Origin: Kuafuiihalomonas sp039024635
GTDB taxonomy: Bacteria > Myxococcota > Kuafuiibacteriia > Kuafuiibacteriales > Kuafuiibacteriaceae
NCBI GenBank assembly: GCA_039024635.1
Contig: JBCCQA010000031.1
Coordinates: 1 to 64,000, forward strand
DNA length: 64,000 nt
Reading direction: 5' to 3'
Shown here: positions 63,526 through 64,000 of the stretch, piece by piece
Numbering within the stretch: the stretch's first letter is position 1
Layout of the letters: every line of letters starts with the position of its first letter
Made by a program: the position numbers and the translations under genes
Notes under the pieces: model-generated
Seen by the model: the letters and a program-made list of their open reading frames with translations, nothing else
Told to the model about the DNA's origin: nothing
Database searches by the model: none

Positions 63526-64000
63526 GGGTTGTTCCTCTGCCCCTTATAGTGAATGCCGGAGATCAGAACGGGCTCTGCAGCGCTGTGTCGCCGACCACAG
63601 TTTCGGCAACCGCCGACATCGGACTCGCTGCTGCACTCGCTGCAGACGTCGAGATAGGCCAGGCCATCTCGAAGCTCCTCGCGCAGGCCGGTGAGCTCCC
63701 GGAGCTGACGATCGACGTCGTGCATCTTCTCGATGAACAGGCTTCGCACCCGACCCATGGCTCGAGGACCGGACTCGGCGCCTTCGAGCTCCTTCAAGAA
63801 GTCCCTGATGTCGGGGAGCGATAGGCCCAAGAGCTGGAGCCGGTCGATCCAGCGCAGTCTGAGAAGCGCATCTTGTGCGTACAGTCGATGGCCGCCCTCG
63901 CTTCGGACGGCCGGGCCCAAGAGCCCCATCTCTTCGTAGAGACGGAGAGCTCTGGGGCTCTTGCCCACCCTGCGCGCCAGATCGCCGATCTTTAGCGTGG
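63522..64000 (-). CDS. MerR-family regulator with cysteine cluster, partial at window end
   Basis: The 5' end lies beyond the window. The visible part reads TLKIGDLARRVGKSPRALRLYEEMGLLGP, the MerR winged helix, then a coiled-coil dimer helix. A C-terminal C-x2-C-x8-C-x2-C cluster (genome 63597-63644) follows, in the region CSECSSESDVGGCRNC. A MerR protein with four cysteines after the dimer helix could bind zinc or a [2Fe-2S] cluster, as SoxR does with a different spacing (C-x2-C-x-C-x5-C). It is coupled to iscS (four-base overlap) and occupies the place of IscR. No ferredoxin or IscR gene is in the visible part. Confidence 0.88.
   Translation of the reverse strand, partial: TLKIGDLARRVGKSPRALRLYEEMGLLGPAVRSEGGHRLYAQDALLRLRWIDRLQLLGLSLPDIRDFLKELEGAESGPRAMGRVRSLFIEKMHDVDRQLRELTGLREELRDGLAYLDVCSECSSESDVGGCRNCGRRHSAAEPVLISGIHYKGQRNNP

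Overview
The window is high-GC and densely packed, from a Gram-negative bacterium with an outer membrane. It has TonB and TamA/TamB machinery, several outer-membrane barrels, lipoproteins, an AgmX/PglI-type periplasmic protein, an FHA-sigma54 activator, a pseudokinase and large hybrid histidine kinases. This mix is typical of Myxococcota and other former deltaproteobacteria. I cannot name a genus. No phage, insertion sequence or CRISPR array is visible. No gene-free stretch exceeds 300 bases; the longest is about 220 bases, at 55988-56210.

Layout. 16-3722: tRNA-Gly, a small zincin-type metallopeptidase, an MFS exporter, phosphoglycerate mutase and a short-chain dehydrogenase. 3762-14130: two divergent gene sets. 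On the minus strand, in transcription order, are a BtuB-like TonB receptor, a beta-propeller-like lipoprotein, HemN, a PAS histidine kinase and an NtrC-type regulator. On the plus strand is a BtuCDF-like ABC importer. 14220-20868: NudC, an HTTM membrane protein with a partner, an AEC transporter, a patatin with a C-terminal barrel-like region, and a lipoprotein. 20971-25525: a stand-alone cobalamin-binding protein with the CarH/AerR photoreceptor motif, overlapping two hybrid histidine kinases. 25602-30706: PanD, E1 alpha and beta of a 2-oxoacid dehydrogenase with an unknown protein, and isocitrate dehydrogenase. 30752-36595: a LysR regulator divergent from a type I secretion-like ABC/HlyD/TolC operon. 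36637-47049: an AgmX-like lipoprotein, an FHA-sigma54 activator, MscS, a pseudouridine synthase, and TamA-TamB. 47072-55987: a HAD nucleotidase, an unknown protein, and a Lol-like ABC operon ending in a LolA-like protein and an outer-membrane barrel. 56211-58839: an acidic outer-membrane barrel facing a membrane-anchored pseudokinase. 58924-64000: an isc operon (MerR-type regulator, iscS, iscU, iscA, hscB, hscA), cut by the window end.

The most interesting parts are these. (1) The B12-sensor/hybrid-kinase operon looks like a B12-based light or redox input feeding a phosphorelay with no DNA-binding output of its own. (2) A putative cobalamin-uptake locus lies 6-7 kb away and carries a BtuG-like lipoprotein, HemN and its own two-component system. 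(3) The isc operon is headed by a MerR-type protein with a four-cysteine cluster in place of IscR, and has an IscS with a ~50-residue insertion and an HscB with a eukaryote-like zinc ribbon. (4) The type I secretion-like ATPase lacks the catalytic Walker B glutamate.

Most adjacent same-strand genes overlap by 1-8 bases or are a few bases apart, so translational coupling is common. Functions are from motif recognition by eye; no database search was run.
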